Assembly (NCBI GenBank): GCA_013399305.1
Contig: VXAI01000013.1
Location: forward strand, 2,595,833 to 2,659,832
DNA: 64,000 nt
Direction: 5' to 3'
From: Rostratula benghalensis
Taxonomy: Eukaryota > Chordata > Aves > Charadriiformes > Rostratulidae
A model generated the notes under the pieces. That model saw nothing but the letters and a program-made list of their open reading frames with translations, was not told the origin of the DNA and ran no database searches. The translations under genes and the position numbers were made by a program. Shown here piece by piece: positions 60,491 to 64,000 of the stretch (positions are counted from its first letter, which is position 1; every line of letters begins with the position of its first letter).

Positions 60491-62734
60491 CTCAGTTGTT
60501 CACTGTCTTAGTCTCATTTTCTGGTAATAGGAATGGCTGTTTATCACAGCTGAAAAAAATTCTGTGTGCTGATAGAATGGAAGGTGTCAAGCGTGTTTTT
60601 CAGTCAGAAAAACTAGATCCATAAAGGTATGTGGTGCTTGAACTCAGGCATTTAAAACAGACGCTAAAATTTGGTCAGCTGAATAACCCTCTGTACTCCT
60701 CTGTCTGTGATAACTAGGGGCTTGGTTCAATTGGCTGAACAAATTAATCTAACACGTTTGAGATACTCTGGCTTTTCAAAGACACCGCAGGTCTGAGTCC
60801 TTCCAGATTTTCAGCTGGAGTCTACCTGGGATAATCTAGATCATCTCAAGTGGTACTTTGTGTCTGTATGCAGGCATCTGATTCATACAACTAATATCGA
60901 TTTATTACGATTATATCAAAGTGGAGTCACCTAGAACATAGGAAGACAACTGCATGCAGACATACAAACTCAGGTGTTCTAATTTGTGAACTAAATCTGA
61001 CATGGATTCTAATGGAAAGTAAACATCTAAATATTTTGTAGATCTGTACTTAAGCTCCCTAATGAAAGAAATACTTCCTGAATCTTTGAGTAGTGTGTCT
61101 CTGAGTAAGAACCTAATTTGACTAAGACTCTTGTTTTACTATTTTACAAATATTATGTATTTAAATAAAAGAGCCCAAGAACTTCAGCTGTACTTTTGTA
61201 GGCGGTAAATAAAATTATCCTGGATTTTTGTCTGGGTTTTTTTTTTTCCACTAATTGAAGAACTAAGCCAATTCTTAGCACACTTAACTAAACTTTTCAT
61301 CCCACAGGAGAACACAACTGTTGAAAGCTGTGCAAGTGGTAAAAATCCATAGGCAGAAGGAAGTTTGTCATTAAGATAAGTGAAGAATGTCCCAATCTTT
61401 TCAAAATCTATTGCATCGTGTGTGAATGTCTATTTGTCTTGAGGAAGCCAGTTTGGAAATGGAAGTGGATAAATTATGAAGAATGATCACATTCTAGTTG
61501 GTAAAAAATGCTTAATCACTTTCCTGTTGTCACTGTATTAGTTTGCTAGTACATCAAGTTGTAGATGACAAATAAACTGTACCTTAGGATGCAGTAGTTA
61601 CATATCGGTCTGTTCCAAGAAGGCATACAAAAGAGTAAAAGCACAAACAATTTCCTCTAAAATGAGTACAACTGAGCAGTTAAGTTAAAAAATTCTCATC
61701 ATTTTGCATTGTAAACATTTCTCTGTCAAAAGATTTAAAGTCTTCATTGCTATCGTATCTAGCAATTTGTCAATATTTTATCCTTTTTTTCTTGGGGTTC
61801 TCCAGGTCTCATACTTAAATCTACAGTTAAATAAAAATAAAGGATTAAGGCAATTTTCCTCTGTTAAAGCCCACTATCTCTACTGAATCATCTAAATCAA
61901 TTCTCCAAAGGTGTATAGTCCTCACAAGTAACTCCACATAGCAGGGAGCTTTTTCTACATGATTGGTTGAGCTTTGAAAAATGCAGAAATTGCCTTCACT
62001 GAGAAAGATATCCTTTGGTACTAAGAAGGTAGTCGGCAATTGTACATAATGAAGGCTGCAGATTAATCAATACAGCCAATTAACTTCTTTCACAGTCAAA
62101 TTTAAACACTTTTACTAAGGTCAAATTTCTATAAAGCAGTTTACCGGGTTTCTTGCCACTCCTGTTCATTGCAGTTGCAAAAAAAAAAAATCCACAATTT
62201 TCATTTACATGGAAAAATCTCTATTTGAGGTTAGGCATGCACAGCTATACTCTTTAAAAGCCTTTGCAGCTTCTGACACATGGAGTTTATCACAGGCCAG
62301 CAGGAGAGAGAGAATTTCATGGAAGCCTTTCGTTAAAACACCTCAGAGCATTCAATGGAGAGAGTTGTGTATCTTGCATTTTCTTGGCAGAGACCACGAC
62401 ACAAAAAACACAGCACAGGCTGAGTGACAAGGAGATATCTTTTTAGCCTCATCTGCTCCAGCCATTTTATTCAGATGCCAAACCCACACTGAAAACTGGC
62501 AAACGCAATGTACATTTGGTACACGTGGCATATCCCACATAACTTGAGAAACTTCTCTATTAAACAGTCTCACTTAAGGGGTTATTTATTTGGTAATGAA
62601 CATTGTAGTATCTCTACAGATATCATGGCTGAAAACTGTATAACTAATGCATCCAGAAGGCGTTTGCTGACCACATTATTGCAGTAGCTAGCAATATAAT
62701 GGTAGCAGTGAAGTTAAATTTGACAGTTTTAAGA

Positions 62735-62748
62735 CATCATTAATGATG
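62735..62748. repeat. 14-bp perfect palindrome CATCATTAATGATG
   Basis: It is perfectly self-complementary with an ATTAAT centre. It may be chance or a symmetric factor site. Confidence 0.75.
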
Positions 62749-63929
62749 ATTTCTTTTCCAACACCCTCAATTCTTGCCTTTCCAAATCCCATCTCTTTAT
62801 GCTGTCTTGAAAAACGTCTAAATCCCCAACACACAACTGTGGTTTTGCTGTTCTGAAATTGTCTTTGTACAAGATCAGGTTTTTGTGCTAGTATAAACTC
62901 ACATAGTTTTGCAGTAGATCACGTGTAAAATCATAAAATCCAAGCTAAGTAGAGCATACTGCTGCATTATTATTTGAAGAAATTGCAAGAAGAACTCTAA
63001 TTCTAGAATTGGGAGGAAAAATCTTGTCTTTTAGGTCTGAGTACTTCATAGGGGACATGATAAAGTGGGACTGGGCTGTTCATGCAGTCACGAACACTGC
63101 TGCAGTGATACTGGTTCCATCCCCTTTACACATACCAACACAAGAAGGAAGAACACTTTCTATGGTGTTCTATATGGACCTAATCTGGGATTAATGAAGG
63201 AACAATCTTGTGCATTCTGTGCAAAAGAGCAAGAAAAGAATATAGCCTTGTCACAGGTGTATGTAAAATCCAACATGACAGAACGTCTGAGCTCTTTAAT
63301 AAGTGTACAAAGTCACTATGGACTCTGGTATAGAAAATGAAATAAGAATAATTATTTAAGGAAATCAAGCCTCAGAGAGAAAAGTATTTATTAAAAGATG
63401 GCAAATTAAAGAAATGAACATTTTTCATATTAATACAATTTATAATCACATTAAATGCTATCAATGAACTCAATGTAAAAAAGTATAAGATTTTTTTCCT
63501 GAAGGCCAAGTAGCTTAAGAGACATATCTAAGTATGCTAAGCATCTTGTTCGTAATTATTGCAACTACATTCAGGTATTTAGTGTCTGAGCACACAAACA
63601 GTACGTTAGAGAACTAGCAGCTCTTGGCACACATAAATACATGTGAAAATGCACGTGCCTTTTTACAGAATATTTGGCCCCATATAAAAAAATACAGTAA
63701 TCATCTAATTGAAACATGGGAGCAATGCAAACTTTGGAGAAAAATTGCCGTCACTCTCCTATAACAGAACACTACCACTTTCTTTTCCTCGGTTCAATGA
63801 ACTACTTTGTTATGAAGTTATTACACAGAAACTTTACAGTGTTCAGCAGGAGAACATACCTCTCTGCATACAAGTAAACAGGATGTCCCAGGGCCTTTCA
63901 GCACAGGACTTGTCTAGGGATAATTTAAA

Positions 63930-63979
63930 ATTTATATTTTAGAAATAAAATATAAATATATATAAAGAAATATATATTT
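63930..63979. repeat. Two adjacent AT-rich inverted repeats
   Basis: The first has 11-bp arms: ATTTATATTTT at 63930-63940 and AAAATATAAAT at 63947-63957, around a 6-base loop. The second overlaps it: AAATATATAT at 63954-63963 and ATATATATTT at 63970-63979, also around a 6-base loop. Both are perfect. They could form alternative hairpins or cruciforms. Confidence 0.8.
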
Positions 63980-64000
63980 ATTTCCTTTCTGAAATAAATA

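Larger units (their letters stand above)
60491..64000. other. Unassigned AT-rich sequence to the window end
   Basis: There is no gene. A 14-bp palindrome sits at 62735-62748 and an A-run near 62179-62190. The last 70 bases form AT-rich hairpins, listed below. Confidence 0.45.

Noticed and set aside
1..64000. CRISPR arrays, operons, tRNA or rRNA genes
   Set aside because: No regularly spaced repeats, no prokaryotic gene organisation, and no cloverleaf or rRNA-like sequence were seen.

Overview
This window is nuclear DNA from a bird, and almost all of it is non-coding. The diagnosis rests on many CR1 (chicken repeat 1) LINE copies. Several carry the avian 3' tail: a conserved hairpin region, the 'gatctttaaggtcccttcc'-like stretch, and a terminal repeat of the ATTCTATG type. 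It also rests on three LTRs that I recognise as avian class III (ERVL-type) endogenous retrovirus families. The sequence is AT-rich and poor in CpG, with many A-runs and no open reading frame that looks like a host gene. I found no host exon, tRNA, rRNA, CRISPR array or prokaryotic feature. The setting is a gene desert or a very long intron; the sequence cannot say which.

Layout. 1-704 is unassigned. 705-2290 is a large plus-strand CR1 with an internal deletion and a second CR1 tail nested in it. 2735-3405 is a much older minus-strand CR1-like relic. 6303-7620 is a minus-strand CR1 with a recognisable but inactive reverse transcriptase. 14365-14640 is a faint old CR1 3' region. 14641-26709 is mostly single-copy AT-rich DNA. 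26710-27485 is a minus-strand CR1, and 30852-31490 a plus-strand CR1 with no 3' tail. A diverged direct repeat lies at 33056 and 34255.

Three LTRs fall within about 8 kb: 34836-35408 (+), 37206-37938 (-) and 42435-42963 (+). The first two are clean solo LTRs with 5-bp target-site duplications; the third has none. A minus-strand CR1 fragment (39905-40190) lies between the second and third. The right third holds plus-strand CR1 pieces at 47735-48568, 53236-53590, 54858-54955, 56425-56597 and 60110-60490. There is an assembly gap at 59098-59441 and an AT-rich, hairpin-forming end at 63930-63979.

There are no cooperating genes here; the readable history is one of transposon insertion and decay. 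The most interesting point is that the second and third LTRs, although diverged and in opposite orientations, share the start of a short reading frame (MSEEDFV...) overlapped by a four-codon upstream frame. Several of the differences between the copies are synonymous. I saw no evidence for a larger undescribed system. Family assignments come from reading the sequence against remembered avian consensus features, not from a database search.
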